Assembly (NCBI GenBank): GCA_036394075.1
Contig: DASWFT010000255.1
Span: 1-54,367, forward strand
Length of the DNA: 54,367 nucleotides
Direction: 5' to 3'
Source: JAWWPY01 sp036394075
GTDB taxonomy: Bacteria > Actinomycetota > Actinomycetes > Streptosporangiales > Streptosporangiaceae
Every line of letters begins with the position of its first letter. The stretch's first letter is position 1. Of this stretch, positions 7,428 through 16,231 are shown piece after piece. The position numbers were made by a program, and so were the translations under genes. The notes beneath the pieces were generated by a model, which worked only from the letters and a program-made list of their open reading frames with translations, did not search any database and was not told the origin of the DNA.

Positions 7428-9743
7428 GTGAAGGTGCCGCGGCTTACGATTTCTGACCCCGGGCTGACCTCGCTGAAGAGCGCGGCGCGCGCTGCGATCG
7501 TGATGCCGGCCATGTTCGCGCTGGCCGACCAGGTGATCCAGCAGCCGCAGACCGCGATTTTCGCCGCCTTCGGCTCTTTCGCGATGCTTGTCCTGGTGGA
7601 TTTCGGCGGGTCCCCCCGGGCCCGCTTCACCGCCTACTTGTCCCTGGCGGTCGCCGGGACCGTGCTCATCGTCGTTGGGACGTTGTGCTCGCGCAACGCC
7701 TGGCTCGCCGCTGGGGCCATGGCGGTCGTAGGGTTCGCGATCCTCTTTTCCGGAGTGATCAACGGTTACTTCGCGGCCGGCTCGACCGCGGCGATACTCC
7801 TCTTCGTGCTGCCGGTCGCGATCCCGGCGCCGCTGTCCGCGCTTCCGTGGCGGCTGGCCGGCTGGGGGCTGGCGGCCGGCGCGGGGATCTGCGCGGTCAT
7901 GCTGCTGTGGCCGCCACGGTCCCGTATGACGCAGCGCACCGACGCTGCCCGTGCGTGCTACGCCCTCGCGGACCTGGCTGACTCCGCGTTCTCCGGAGAC
8001 CAGCAGGTTATCGAGACCCGCATCGCCGCCGCCCGGGAGGCGGTCACGACCGTCGCCAACCAATACCAGGCCACGCCGCACCAGCCCACCGGGCCCACCC
8101 GGCCGACGGCCGCGCTCGCGGGGCTCGGCGACGAACTCCGGTGGCTGCTGGAATCCCTCGTGGCCGTGACCGGGCCCGCCGGGCCTGAACTCTGTCGAGA
8201 AGAGAACGGCGAGACCATGGCGGCCACGGCCGAAGCCCTGCAGGGCATCGGGGCGCTCCTGGCCGGACAAGGCGACGTCCCCGACACCAGCCGGCTTGAT
8301 GCTGCGCAGGAGGCCATGGTTCAGGCGCTCACCCGGCGCATCTCGCAGCTGCCCCCGGTCCCTGACGAGCATGCGCTCGACTCGATGCTCGGACGGTCGT
8401 TCCGGAGCCGCGCTATCTCCAACTCGACCCGGCAGGTCGTCAGCTACGCCGCCATCGCCACCGGTGGGACCGCGCCGTACTCCCCTGGCGGCGGGGAGAC
8501 GCTGCTGGCCGTGCGGCAGTTCGCCGTCGAGCACGCCAGCGCGCGGTCGGTCTGGTTCCGCAACGGCGTACGCGGTGCGGCCGGGCTGGCCATCGCGGTG
8601 TACATCGCCCAGCGGTCCGGCCTCCAGCACTCCTTCTGGGTGGTTCTCGGGACGCTGTCGGTGCTGCGTTCGAACGCGCTGGGCACCGGCAGGACCATCC
8701 TGAGCGCGCTCGCCGGGACTGCCGCCGGGATCTTGGTGGGCGCGGCCATCCTCATCCCGGTGGGCGGCAACGAGACGGTGCTCTGGGCCATCCTCCCGGT
8801 GGGCGTGCTGATCGCCGCCTACGCTCCCCGGGTGGTCTCGTTCGCGGCAGGCCAGGCCGCGTTCACCGTCGTCATCCTGATCCTCTTCAACATCATCCAG
8901 CCGGTGGGCTGGAAGGTAGGGCTCATCCGGATCGAGGACGTCGCCATCGGCTTCGCCGTCAGCCTGGGCGTCGGACTGGTGTTCTGGCCGCGCGGCGCGG
9001 CGAGGTTGCTCAGGGAGAACATCGCCGCCGCCTACTCGCGGGCCGCGGATTACTTCGCTGCCACAGCGGAGCTCCTGACCGGAGCCGACCAGGCCGCCGA
9101 TCCCGACCACGCCGGGGACACCGCTTACGCTGCCGTGCACCAGCTAGACGACTCGTTCCGCCAGTACCTGGCCGAACGGTCCGCGAAGCGAGTAGACCCG
9201 GAAAGCGCGGCGAGGCTGGTCGCGGGCGCAGGACGGGTATTGCGCGCCGGACGGTCGATGGCGGCCCTGGAACGGATGGCGGCGCGGGATCGGACGGCGG
9301 CAGTGGAACGGACGGCGGCGCTGGAACGGCTGCCGGAGGCGGACGGGACCACCACGGTCGACGGGACCACGACCGTGGACGGGACCACGACCGTGGACGG
9401 GACCGGGGTCGGCAACGGGAGCCCGACCTGGTCCGGGGCTATGACGTGCGGCGTGAGCATCGACCGGGAGATCCAAGGACTGCGCTCCTGGTATGTCACA
9501 CTCGGTGATTCCATCGTCAACGGGACAACGGTGCCCCGCCCGCAGGCCCCTGATCCGGGCGGCCGCACGCAACTCCTGCAGTGCGTGCGTGACGCGATCG
9601 TGAGCGGCGAGGAGTCCGAGCTTCGTGGAGCGCTCCTCGTGCTCTGGGCCAGCCATCACCTGGATGTTCTGCGCCACCTGGAAACTCATCTCAGCCGGCA
9701 GGTCGCCGCGGCGGTCGGCAAGGGAGAATCCGTGGATGGCTGA
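7428..9743 (+). CDS. FUSC-family aromatic-acid-exporter-like membrane protein
   Basis: This 771-residue protein has two blocks of membrane segments, near residues 20-165 and 375-520, separated by a soluble helical region of about 200 residues and followed by a cytoplasmic tail. This is the FUSC arrangement seen in AaeB/YccS-type exporters. Motifs include QPQTAIFAAFGSFAML in the first block and HSFWVVLGTLSVLR in the second. The tail contains a perfect short repeat, DGTTTV three times, encoded by 18-bp tandem repeats near 9346-9405, just after an ER-A-AA-rich repeat. The 3' end overlaps the start of the NhaA gene by eight bases, so the two are co-expressed. Substrate unknown. Confidence 0.85.
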   Translation: MKVPRLTISDPGLTSLKSAARAAIVMPAMFALADQVIQQPQTAIFAAFGSFAMLVLVDFGGSPRARFTAYLSLAVAGTVLIVVGTLCSRNAWLAAGAMAVVGFAILFSGVINGYFAAGSTAAILLFVLPVAIPAPLSALPWRLAGWGLAAGAGICAVMLLWPPRSRMTQRTDAARACYALADLADSAFSGDQQVIETRIAAAREAVTTVANQYQATPHQPTGPTRPTAALAGLGDELRWLLESLVAVTGPAGPELCREENGETMAATAEALQGIGALLAGQGDVPDTSRLDAAQEAMVQALTRRISQLPPVPDEHALDSMLGRSFRSRAISNSTRQVVSYAAIATGGTAPYSPGGGETLLAVRQFAVEHASARSVWFRNGVRGAAGLAIAVYIAQRSGLQHSFWVVLGTLSVLRSNALGTGRTILSALAGTAAGILVGAAILIPVGGNETVLWAILPVGVLIAAYAPRVVSFAAGQAAFTVVILILFNIIQPVGWKVGLIRIEDVAIGFAVSLGVGLVFWPRGAARLLRENIAAAYSRAADYFAATAELLTGADQAADPDHAGDTAYAAVHQLDDSFRQYLAERSAKRVDPESAARLVAGAGRVLRAGRSMAALERMAARDRTAAVERTAALERLPEADGTTTVDGTTTVDGTTTVDGTGVGNGSPTWSGAMTCGVSIDREIQGLRSWYVTLGDSIVNGTTVPRPQAPDPGGRTQLLQCVRDAIVSGEESELRGALLVLWASHHLDVLRHLETHLSRQVAAAVGKGESVDG

Positions 9744-11622
9744 ATCCGGGTCCGCCTCGACCTTTTCCGGGCGCACCGCCTGGGCCCGGAGCCTGGAAAC
9801 CCCGCTGCGGCAGTTCCTGCGCACCGAGACCGGCAGCGCGGCGGTGCTGCTCGGCGCCACCGTCATGGCGCTGGCCTGGGTGAACATCGACTCCTCGTCG
9901 TATGCGACGCTGTGGGGGACGCAGCTCTCGGTCCGCCTCGGCGGTGGGGGCATGGCGCAGGACCTGCGCGGCTGGGTCAATTCCGGGCTGATGACGTTCT
10001 TCTTCATGGTGGTCGGGCTCGAAGCGCGCCGCGAGTTCGACATGGGCGAGCTGCGCGACCGGCGACGGGTAGCGCTGCCGCTGCTGGCCGGCATCGGCGG
10101 GATGATCGTCCCGATCGGCATCTACCTGGTCTTCAACGCGGGCCGCCCCTCGGCGCACGGCTGGGGCGCGGCCATGTCCACCGACACCGCGTTCGCGCTT
10201 GGCATGCTGGCCCTGGTCGGCCCGCGCTTCCCGGACCGGCTCCGCGCCTACCTGCTCACCTTCGCCGTCGTCGATGACCTGGTCGCCCTCGGGATCATCA
10301 CGTTCGCCTACAGCCGGAACATAGCCGTCCCCGCCCTCCTCGCCGGGCTGGCCATCCTCGGCGCGTCCTTCGTGCTCCGGCGCGTCGGAGTCCGCAACGG
10401 CCTCCTCTACGCGCTGCTCGGGGTGGCGGCATGGATCGCGCTCTTCGAGTCCGGGATCGACCCGGTCGTGACCGGCTTGGCGCTCGGCCTGATGACCTGC
10501 GCCTACCCGGCCCCGCGGGCTGATCTGGAACGGGCCACGGACCTGTTCCGGCTGTTCCGCGAGCAGCCCACGCCCGAGCTGGCCCGGTCGGCCAGCGCCG
10601 GGCTCTCCTCGGCGCTGTCCCCCAACGAGCGGCTGCAGCAGCTCCTGCACCCGTGGACGAGCTACGTCATCGTGCCGCTGTTCGCGCTCTCCAACGCGGG
10701 CATCACGGTCAGCCTGAGTTTCCTGGCCAAGGCGTACACGTCGCCGATCACGCTCGGCATCCTGCTCGGTTATGTCGTCGGCAAGCCCCTCGGCATCGCC
10801 GGCACCTCGTGGCTGGTCACGAGGATCAGCCGCGGCCGGCTCGTGCCGCCGGTCGGCTGGGCCTCGGTCACCGGCGCTGGCGCGATCGCCGGGATCGGCT
10901 TCACTGTGTCGCTGCTCATCGCCTCGCTGGCCTTCAGCGGCGCGCAACTTCAGGAGGCCAAGCTCGGCGTCCTGTCCGCGGCGCTCTGCGCGTCCGGCCT
11001 CACCTGGCTCGTCTTCCGGGTCACCGAGATGCTGCCCAAGCCGCTGAAGCTGCGGGCGCTGCTCGGCACCGCCGAGGTCATCACGGACCTCGCCGTGCCG
11101 GTCGATCCCGATCGCGACCACCTGCGCGGCCAGAGGGAGTCGCCGGTGACTGTCGTTGAGTATGGTGATTTTGAATGTCCTTATTGCGGCCAGGCGGAAC
11201 CCGTCGTCCGCGAGTTGCTCGCGGGCTTCGGTGATGTGCGGTATGTGTGGCGGCATCTCCCACTCACCGACGTGCACCCGCGCGCCCAACTGGCGGCTGA
11301 GGCCACCGAGGCCGCCGCGAAACAGGGAAAGTTCTGGGACATGCATGATGTGCTCTTCCTGCATCAGGATGCGCTCAAACCGCAGGACCTCGTCGGTTAC
11401 GCGCGCGAGCTGGGCCTGAATGCCGACAAGTTCGCGGAGGACCTCAGGAAGCATGTCGGGGCGCCCCGGGTCGCGGAGGACGTCGACTCCGCCGACCTGA
11501 GCACGGTGTCGGGCACCCCGACGTTCTTCATCAACGGGCGGCGGCACTACGGCGCCTACGACATCGAGACGCTCTCGGACGCGGTCAGGGCGGCCCGGGC
11601 GCGGGCATACATCGCGTCGTAA
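9736..11622 (+). CDS. nhaA: Na+/H+ antiporter NhaA fused to a DsbA-like thioredoxin domain
   Basis: This 628-residue protein contains two modules. Residues 25-430 are an NhaA antiporter with about 12 membrane segments. The key acidic residues are present as STDTAF (D150) and VVDDLVA (D180, D181), which bind and exchange Na+ and H+. Residues 465-620 form a DsbA-type thioredoxin fold with the active site CPYC (C481-C484) and the cis-Pro loop SGTPTFFING. Fusions of this type are known in actinobacteria. The ATG at 9736 is chosen because it follows GGGAG and overlaps the end of the FUSC gene; longer in-frame starts lie inside that gene. What the redox domain does for the antiporter is unknown. 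Confidence 0.93.
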   Translation: MAESGSASTFSGRTAWARSLETPLRQFLRTETGSAAVLLGATVMALAWVNIDSSSYATLWGTQLSVRLGGGGMAQDLRGWVNSGLMTFFFMVVGLEARREFDMGELRDRRRVALPLLAGIGGMIVPIGIYLVFNAGRPSAHGWGAAMSTDTAFALGMLALVGPRFPDRLRAYLLTFAVVDDLVALGIITFAYSRNIAVPALLAGLAILGASFVLRRVGVRNGLLYALLGVAAWIALFESGIDPVVTGLALGLMTCAYPAPRADLERATDLFRLFREQPTPELARSASAGLSSALSPNERLQQLLHPWTSYVIVPLFALSNAGITVSLSFLAKAYTSPITLGILLGYVVGKPLGIAGTSWLVTRISRGRLVPPVGWASVTGAGAIAGIGFTVSLLIASLAFSGAQLQEAKLGVLSAALCASGLTWLVFRVTEMLPKPLKLRALLGTAEVITDLAVPVDPDRDHLRGQRESPVTVVEYGDFECPYCGQAEPVVRELLAGFGDVRYVWRHLPLTDVHPRAQLAAEATEAAAKQGKFWDMHDVLFLHQDALKPQDLVGYARELGLNADKFAEDLRKHVGAPRVAEDVDSADLSTVSGTPTFFINGRRHYGAYDIETLSDAVRAARARAYIAS

Positions 11623-11635
11623 GGAGGCGGAGCCG

Positions 11636-12499
11636 GTGGGCATGGTGAGTGTGGTGGGCCTGGTGCTGCATCCCGGCCGGGACAGCAGCCCGGCGATGGC
11701 TACGATCACCGACTGGGCGCGGGCTCGCGGCGTGACCGTGCTCGGGCTGGACGGCGAGACCGGGCGGATCACCGGCGATGTCACCACGTGCACCCCGCAG
11801 GCTATGGCGGAGCGCGCCGACCTGCTGGTCAGCCTGGGCGGGGATGGCACCATGCTCCGCACGATGCGCCTCGCCTTCGGAACCGGCACGCCGGTGCTCG
11901 GCGTGAACCTCGGCCGGCTCGGCTTCCTGGCCGAAGTGGACGTGCCGGAACTGCCCGATGCGCTGTCCGCCATCGACCAGCACCAGTTCACGACCGAGCC
12001 GCGCGCCGGGGTCTCGGCGGCGTTCTCGGGCCAGCACACCATGGCCTTCAACGACATCGACCTGGCCCGGATCCCCGGCAAGGGCACGAGCGCCGCCGTC
12101 GAACTGTGGGTGGAAGGGAATCCGTTCGTCCGTTACTCGGCCGACGCCGTGATCGTGGCCACCCCCACCGGGTCGACCGCGTACAGCTTCTCCGCCGGCG
12201 GCCCCATCGTCTCCCCCATGGCCGAAGGCCTGCTCGTCACCCCCGTAGCCCCGCACTCGGCCTTCAACCGGTCCCTGTTCCTGTCCAGCGGCGAGAAGCT
12301 GGCGCTCAGCGTCCTGCAGCTCAGCAGCGAACTGGCGGTGGAAGCCGATGGCATCGTCGTCGGGCACATGAGCACCGGCGACACGATCGACCTCACCCTG
12401 CTGCCCGGGGCCGCGAACGTGGTCCGGCTCGGCCGCACCACGTTCTACCAGCGCGCACAACGCAGGCTCCGGCTCACTGGGTCGGCCGAAGTGGAGTAA
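11636..12499 (+). CDS. nadK: NAD+ kinase
   Basis: This 287-residue enzyme phosphorylates NAD+ to NADP+ in the cytosol. The nucleotide-binding motif GGDGT is in LLVSLGGDGTMLRTMR (near residue 66), with the companion loop GVNLGRLGFLAEVD. The catalytic-fold motif TPTGSTAYSFSAGGPIVSP and the FNRSLFLSSGE region lie in the C-terminal half. An AAGGAGG sequence directly after the nhaA stop codon is eight bases before the GTG at 11636, which fixes the start. It follows nhaA by 13 bp and is probably the last gene of the FUSC-nhaA-nadK operon. Confidence 0.93.
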   Translation: MGMVSVVGLVLHPGRDSSPAMATITDWARARGVTVLGLDGETGRITGDVTTCTPQAMAERADLLVSLGGDGTMLRTMRLAFGTGTPVLGVNLGRLGFLAEVDVPELPDALSAIDQHQFTTEPRAGVSAAFSGQHTMAFNDIDLARIPGKGTSAAVELWVEGNPFVRYSADAVIVATPTGSTAYSFSAGGPIVSPMAEGLLVTPVAPHSAFNRSLFLSSGEKLALSVLQLSSELAVEADGIVVGHMSTGDTIDLTLLPGAANVVRLGRTTFYQRAQRRLRLTGSAEVE

Positions 12500-12566
12500 A
12501 ACGCGCCCGCACCGGTACCGTGTGGCACAAACGATCTGGCCACACGGGATGGATGGTCGGCCGTTG

Positions 12567-12598
12567 ATGGTTGGTGTCTGTAATGGTTGGTGTCAGTA
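12567..12598 (+). repeat. 16-bp tandem duplication upstream of the PAC2 gene
   Basis: ATGGTTGGTGTCTGTA (12567-12582) is followed directly by the same 16-mer with one change (12583-12598). It lies 28-60 bases before the PAC2 start, where promoter elements would be expected. Confidence 0.7.
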
Positions 12599-12626
12599 AA
12601 CAGCGGGCGGACACCCCGGAAGGGCT

Positions 12627-13556
12627 GTGATCATAGTGCGAGACCCGGGAGACCTCTACGAGGTCAGCCCCGAGGCGCCGGAACTTGACGGAGCGGCCCT
12701 GCTGTACTACCTGGACGGCTTCATCGACGCGGGTGCGGCAGGCAAGCTCTTGACCGCGCACCTGCTGGGCACGCTGGAGCATAAAGAGGTCGCCAGGTTC
12801 GATGTGGACCGCCTGATCGACTACCGGTCCCGACGGCCACCGATGACCTTCTCCAGGGATCACTGGGAGCACTACGACGTTCCTGAACTGGCGATACATC
12901 TGGTGCGGGACGCGGTCGGCACGCCGTTCCTGCTGCTGAACGGGCCTGAGCCCGACCACGAGTGGGAGAGCTTCAGCACCGGCGTGCGCGACCTGGCGAG
13001 GCGGATGGGGACCGGGCTCACGGTCGGATTCCACGGCATCCCGATGGGCGCCCCGCACACCAGGCCGCTCGGCGTTACCGCTCACGGGACCAGGTCCGGG
13101 CTGACGGACGGCTACCCCCCGCTGGTGGACCGGCTCCAGGTCCCGGGGAGCGCGGCCGCCCTGCTCGAGTTCCGGCTGGGCGAGGAGGACCGCCCCGCGG
13201 TCGGTTTCGCGGTGCACGTCCCGCACTACCTCGCCCAGGCGGCCTACCCGGCCGCGGCCGTGACCCTGCTCGACTCGGTGACCAGGGCGACCGGGCTGCA
13301 ACTGCCCGACGAGGCCCTGCGCGAAGCCGCGGAGCAGACCGACGAGGAGATCCGGCGGCAGGTCGAGGGCTCCGAGGAGATCACCGAGGTCGTCCAGGCG
13401 CTGGAACGCCAGTACGATGCCTACGCCGAGGGCGCAGGCCGCGACGGCCTGCTGGCCGATGACGAGGACCGGATGCCGACCGCCGACGAACTCGGCGCCC
13501 AGTTCGAGCAGTTCCTCGCCGAGCAGCAGGGCCGCACCGACTCCCCCGACGCCTGA
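12627..13556 (+). CDS. PAC2-family protein
   Basis: This 309-residue soluble protein belongs to the PAC2 (proteasome assembly chaperone 2 related, ATP-grasp superfamily) family common in actinobacteria. Characteristic segments are the N-terminal LLYYLDGFIDAGAAGKLLTAHLL, the central PFLLLNGPEPDHEWESF, and VGFAVHVPHYLAQAAYPAAAVTLLDSV. The C-terminus is acidic and helical. Actinobacterial members have no settled function; a link to proteasome assembly is by homology only. The GTG at 12627 follows a GGAAGGG sequence. No proteasome genes are visible in this window. Confidence 0.88.
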   Translation: MIIVRDPGDLYEVSPEAPELDGAALLYYLDGFIDAGAAGKLLTAHLLGTLEHKEVARFDVDRLIDYRSRRPPMTFSRDHWEHYDVPELAIHLVRDAVGTPFLLLNGPEPDHEWESFSTGVRDLARRMGTGLTVGFHGIPMGAPHTRPLGVTAHGTRSGLTDGYPPLVDRLQVPGSAAALLEFRLGEEDRPAVGFAVHVPHYLAQAAYPAAAVTLLDSVTRATGLQLPDEALREAAEQTDEEIRRQVEGSEEITEVVQALERQYDAYAEGAGRDGLLADDEDRMPTADELGAQFEQFLAEQQGRTDSPDA

Positions 13557-13576
13557 GGAGTGTGTCGAGGCCGGGC

Positions 13577-13972
13577 TCAGCCGGCAGCGGCTTCCTGGTG
13601 GTGGTTCTTGTTGATGACGCAGAACCGGTTGCCCTCGGTATCGGCGAGCACGATGAAGTCCGGCGACTCCGGGTACAGATCCCACTCCACCGGTTCGGCA
13701 CCGAGCGAAACCAGCCTGGCGACCTCGGCGGCCTGCTCTGCGGTGGTGTCGGTATAGAGGTCCAGGTGGACTCGCGGGTGGTCTTGCACCGGGGACTCGC
13801 TGGTGCCCAGGGCCAGCGCGGTGCCGTGGCCGTCGGCCGGCATTAGAACGATAAAGTCGTCCTCGGGCCCGGGCTCGCCGTCTCGCGGCACGTACCCAAG
13901 CGCCCGCTGCCAGAATTCGCGGGCCCGGCGCATCTCACCGACACCCATGACAACTGTCCCTATTCGCAGCAT
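13577..13972 (-). CDS. VOC (glyoxalase/bleomycin-resistance fold) protein
   Basis: This 131-residue protein has a vicinal-oxygen-chelate fold of two beta-alpha-beta-beta-beta repeats: MLRIGTVVMGVGEMRRAREFWQRALGY, then VHLDLYTDTTAEQAAEVARLVSLGAEPVEW and SPDFIVLADTEGNRFCVIN. Putative metal ligands are the His of VHLDLY and the Glu of DTEGNRFCV. The family includes glyoxalases, dioxygenases and antibiotic-binding proteins, and the substrate cannot be assigned. The start at 13972 places the first beta strand at the N-terminus; upstream in-frame codons are not conserved-looking. It is convergent with the PAC2 gene. Confidence 0.85.
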   Translation of the reverse strand: MLRIGTVVMGVGEMRRAREFWQRALGYVPRDGEPGPEDDFIVLMPADGHGTALALGTSESPVQDHPRVHLDLYTDTTAEQAAEVARLVSLGAEPVEWDLYPESPDFIVLADTEGNRFCVINKNHHQEAAAG

Positions 13973-14078
13973 GGGCCGATTCTGGCCACCCGCGGGACGC
14001 AAAGGGTTCAGACATGCCGAGTCGCGCGGTGATCCAGTCGGCAAGGACGCCCTTCGCCAGCTCCGCCTTTAGACGGCG

Positions 14079-14567
14079 CTAGACCACTTCGCGGAGCTTC
14101 CCTGTGGCCACGTCGAAGACGAAGCCGCGGACTGCGTCCTTGTGCGGGATGAACGGGCTCGCCTTGATCCGTGCCATCGACTGGCGCACGTCCTCATCGA
14201 CGTCCGGGAATGCCTCGGCGGCCCACGGGGGCTTGATGCCGGTCTCCGTCTGGATGCTCGCCTTGAAATCGTCGTCGGTGAACGTGAGCATGCCGCAGTC
14301 GGTGTGGTGGATGAGGATGATCTCACGGGTCCCGAGCAGGCGCTGGCTGATGGTGAGCGAGCGGATCTCGTCGTCGGTGATCACGCCGCCAGCGTTGCGG
14401 ATGACGTGCGCATCGCCCTCGGCGAGGCCGAGGAGGGCGTGGACGTGGAGCCTGGCATCCATGCACGCGACTACGGCCACGCCCTTGCCCGGCGGGAGCG
14501 GCAGCGGGCCGTTGAAGGTCGCGGCGTAGCGTTCGTTGTTGGCCAGCAGCTCGTCAGTAACGGTCAT
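14079..14567 (-). CDS. Beta-class carbonic anhydrase
   Basis: This 162-residue zinc enzyme interconverts CO2 and bicarbonate. The zinc ligands and catalytic dyad are present: C35, D37 and R39 in CMDAR, then H88 and C91 in HHTDCGM. It is short, as in the actinobacterial Rv1284-like subgroup. The start at 14567 is preceded by an AGGAGG sequence about ten bases upstream. It is expressed from its own promoter in the gap shared with the IspH-like gene. Confidence 0.92.
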   Translation of the reverse strand: MTVTDELLANNERYAATFNGPLPLPPGKGVAVVACMDARLHVHALLGLAEGDAHVIRNAGGVITDDEIRSLTISQRLLGTREIILIHHTDCGMLTFTDDDFKASIQTETGIKPPWAAEAFPDVDEDVRQSMARIKASPFIPHKDAVRGFVFDVATGKLREVV

Positions 14568-14715
14568 CGCGCCAGTCCTCCTCGAGAGGGTCGACAACTG
14601 CGGGGTACGCGCGCACCGGGCGCCGCTGCCGCAGGGACAGGATGCCCCGATATATCCCTCTTAATCCACTAGGAATATCAAAACACTTATCCGGTCCGGG
14701 CCTGACGTAAGACCC

Positions 14716-14805
14716 GGGGCCGCCCCGGCAGCGGGCCCGCGTGCAATCCGGGGCCGCCCCGGCAGCGGGCCCGCGTGCAATCCAGGGCCAGCCCCGCAGC
14801 GGGCC
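14716..14805 (+). repeat. 34-bp tandem repeat, 2.6 copies
   Basis: Two identical units (14716-14749 and 14750-14783), each ending GCGTGCAATCC, are followed by a degenerate partial third (14784-14805). They lie between the carbonic anhydrase and IspH-like genes. Each unit contains the inverted pair GGGGCC/GGCCCC-like sequence and may form hairpins. Confidence 0.75.
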
Positions 14806-14914
14806 ACGTGTTTCCCGAACCGTGATCATCAGACTGAATCGCGGCCCGGTTACCGGGGATAACGGGACTGGGCACCCGGGAGAACCCGGGATCGGCACGG
14901 GGGGATATAAGGCC

Positions 14915-16171
14915 ATGAGCCGATCGATCGCGCGTGAATGCCTGGCTCCGGGAACCACCGTGGGGCCCGGCGAGGTGCTGGTGGCGACCGAGATCGGGGA
15001 TCCCTCGGGCAGCCTGCTGCCCTGCCCGGCCGCGCCACTGGTCGGCGGGACGCTGCGGCGCAGGGGCGTCCGGGTCAGCTACGCCGCGGTGCCACGGTGC
15101 GGCGACGCGTCGCCGTCCGACGCCGGGGCTACCCTCTTCGTCACCTCGGCTCTGCAGCGGAACGGCGTCGGCACGGCCATCGGCGCCGGGGCCAGCGGCG
15201 TGGACGGCGTCGCGCTCGCCGCGGCCCGCGCCGCCGTCGAGGAATGGTCGGCGGTCGTCGGCACCCGCCGCCTGATGGACGCGGTGAGCCCGTGGTGCCA
15301 CGGCGCGAGGCAGGCGCTGCGCCGGGTCCGGCAGGCGCTCGCCGGCACCGGGACGGTATACGTCTACGGGCACCTCGCCGTGAGCCCTCAGGTGCGCGCC
15401 GAGCTTGAGAAGGAGGGCGCCGTATTCGCCACCTCCCTCCATGAGATACCTAACGAAGCAACGGTGCTGATCCCCGCGCACGGTGCCGCGCCGGATGTGC
15501 TGGACCAGGCCACCGCGCGCGCGTTGGACGTCATCGATGCGACCTGCCCGCTGGTCGCGGCCGCGCAGGCGGAAGTGAAGCGGTTCGCCGATCGTGGCGA
15601 CCAGGTTGTGCTCATCGGCCAGGCCGGCCATCCGGTGGTCCCAGGAATACTCGGCCAGGCACCCGGCCGCTCTATCATCGCAGGCAGCCCGGCCAGCGCG
15701 GGGGCAGTCAGCGCCGCCGATCCCCGGCACGTCTCTTACCTGCCGCTGCCCGGCATTCCTGTCGAGGACACCACGTCGGTGGCCGCGGCGCTGCGGTCCC
15801 GGTTCCCGGCCGCCCGCGGCCCGGACCCCGACACCTTCTGTTACGCCCCCTCCGACCGAACGGAAACCATTCGCACCGTCGCTACCTCCTGCGACGTCGT
15901 CCTGGTGCTCGGCACCGAGGACGATGCGGACACCCGATACCTGACCGGGCTCGCCCGGTCCTGCCACGCCAAGGCGCACGTCGTCGCGGACGTCACCGAG
16001 ATTCTCCCTTCTTGGCTGGCGGGCACGTCCGCGATCGGGCTGGCGGAGTCGACCTCGGCCAGCCCCCGGCTGGCCGACCAGGTCACGCGGGCATTGTCCG
16101 GGCTCGGCCCGCTGAGCGTGACCAGGCGACACGTCAGCACCCAGGTCACAAGCAGGCCAGCGGTGGCATAA
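14915..16171 (+). CDS. Divergent IspH/LytB-like protein with extra N-terminal domain
   Basis: This 418-residue protein has two parts. Residues about 20-118 resemble nucleoside-phosphorylase/nucleosidase-type sequence (LLPCPAAPLVGGTLRRRGVRVSYA). Residues about 120-410 follow the fold of IspH, the [4Fe-4S] reductase that makes IPP and DMAPP. The cluster cysteines are kept (C128, C211, C309), as are H153, H189 and H239. The residue equivalent to E. coli E126 is Val (V241), and the S225/N227 pair is replaced by Asp (D337, D339). The ATTNR motif reads APSDR. These changes argue against normal IspH catalysis. The start at 14915 avoids the upstream tandem repeats. Equivalences were aligned by eye. 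Confidence 0.75.
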   Translation: MSRSIARECLAPGTTVGPGEVLVATEIGDPSGSLLPCPAAPLVGGTLRRRGVRVSYAAVPRCGDASPSDAGATLFVTSALQRNGVGTAIGAGASGVDGVALAAARAAVEEWSAVVGTRRLMDAVSPWCHGARQALRRVRQALAGTGTVYVYGHLAVSPQVRAELEKEGAVFATSLHEIPNEATVLIPAHGAAPDVLDQATARALDVIDATCPLVAAAQAEVKRFADRGDQVVLIGQAGHPVVPGILGQAPGRSIIAGSPASAGAVSAADPRHVSYLPLPGIPVEDTTSVAAALRSRFPAARGPDPDTFCYAPSDRTETIRTVATSCDVVLVLGTEDDADTRYLTGLARSCHAKAHVVADVTEILPSWLAGTSAIGLAESTSASPRLADQVTRALSGLGPLSVTRRHVSTQVTSRPAVA

Positions 16172-16231
16172 CGGTGCATTCCCGTGCTCACGGGGGGTGC
16201 GCCGACGCCGCCGGTCTGGCATCGTTTCTGC

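Noticed and set aside
14741..14914. Upstream start for the IspH-like protein
   Set aside because: The added residues are encoded by the 34-bp tandem repeats and look unlike protein; the ATG at 14915 is more credible.
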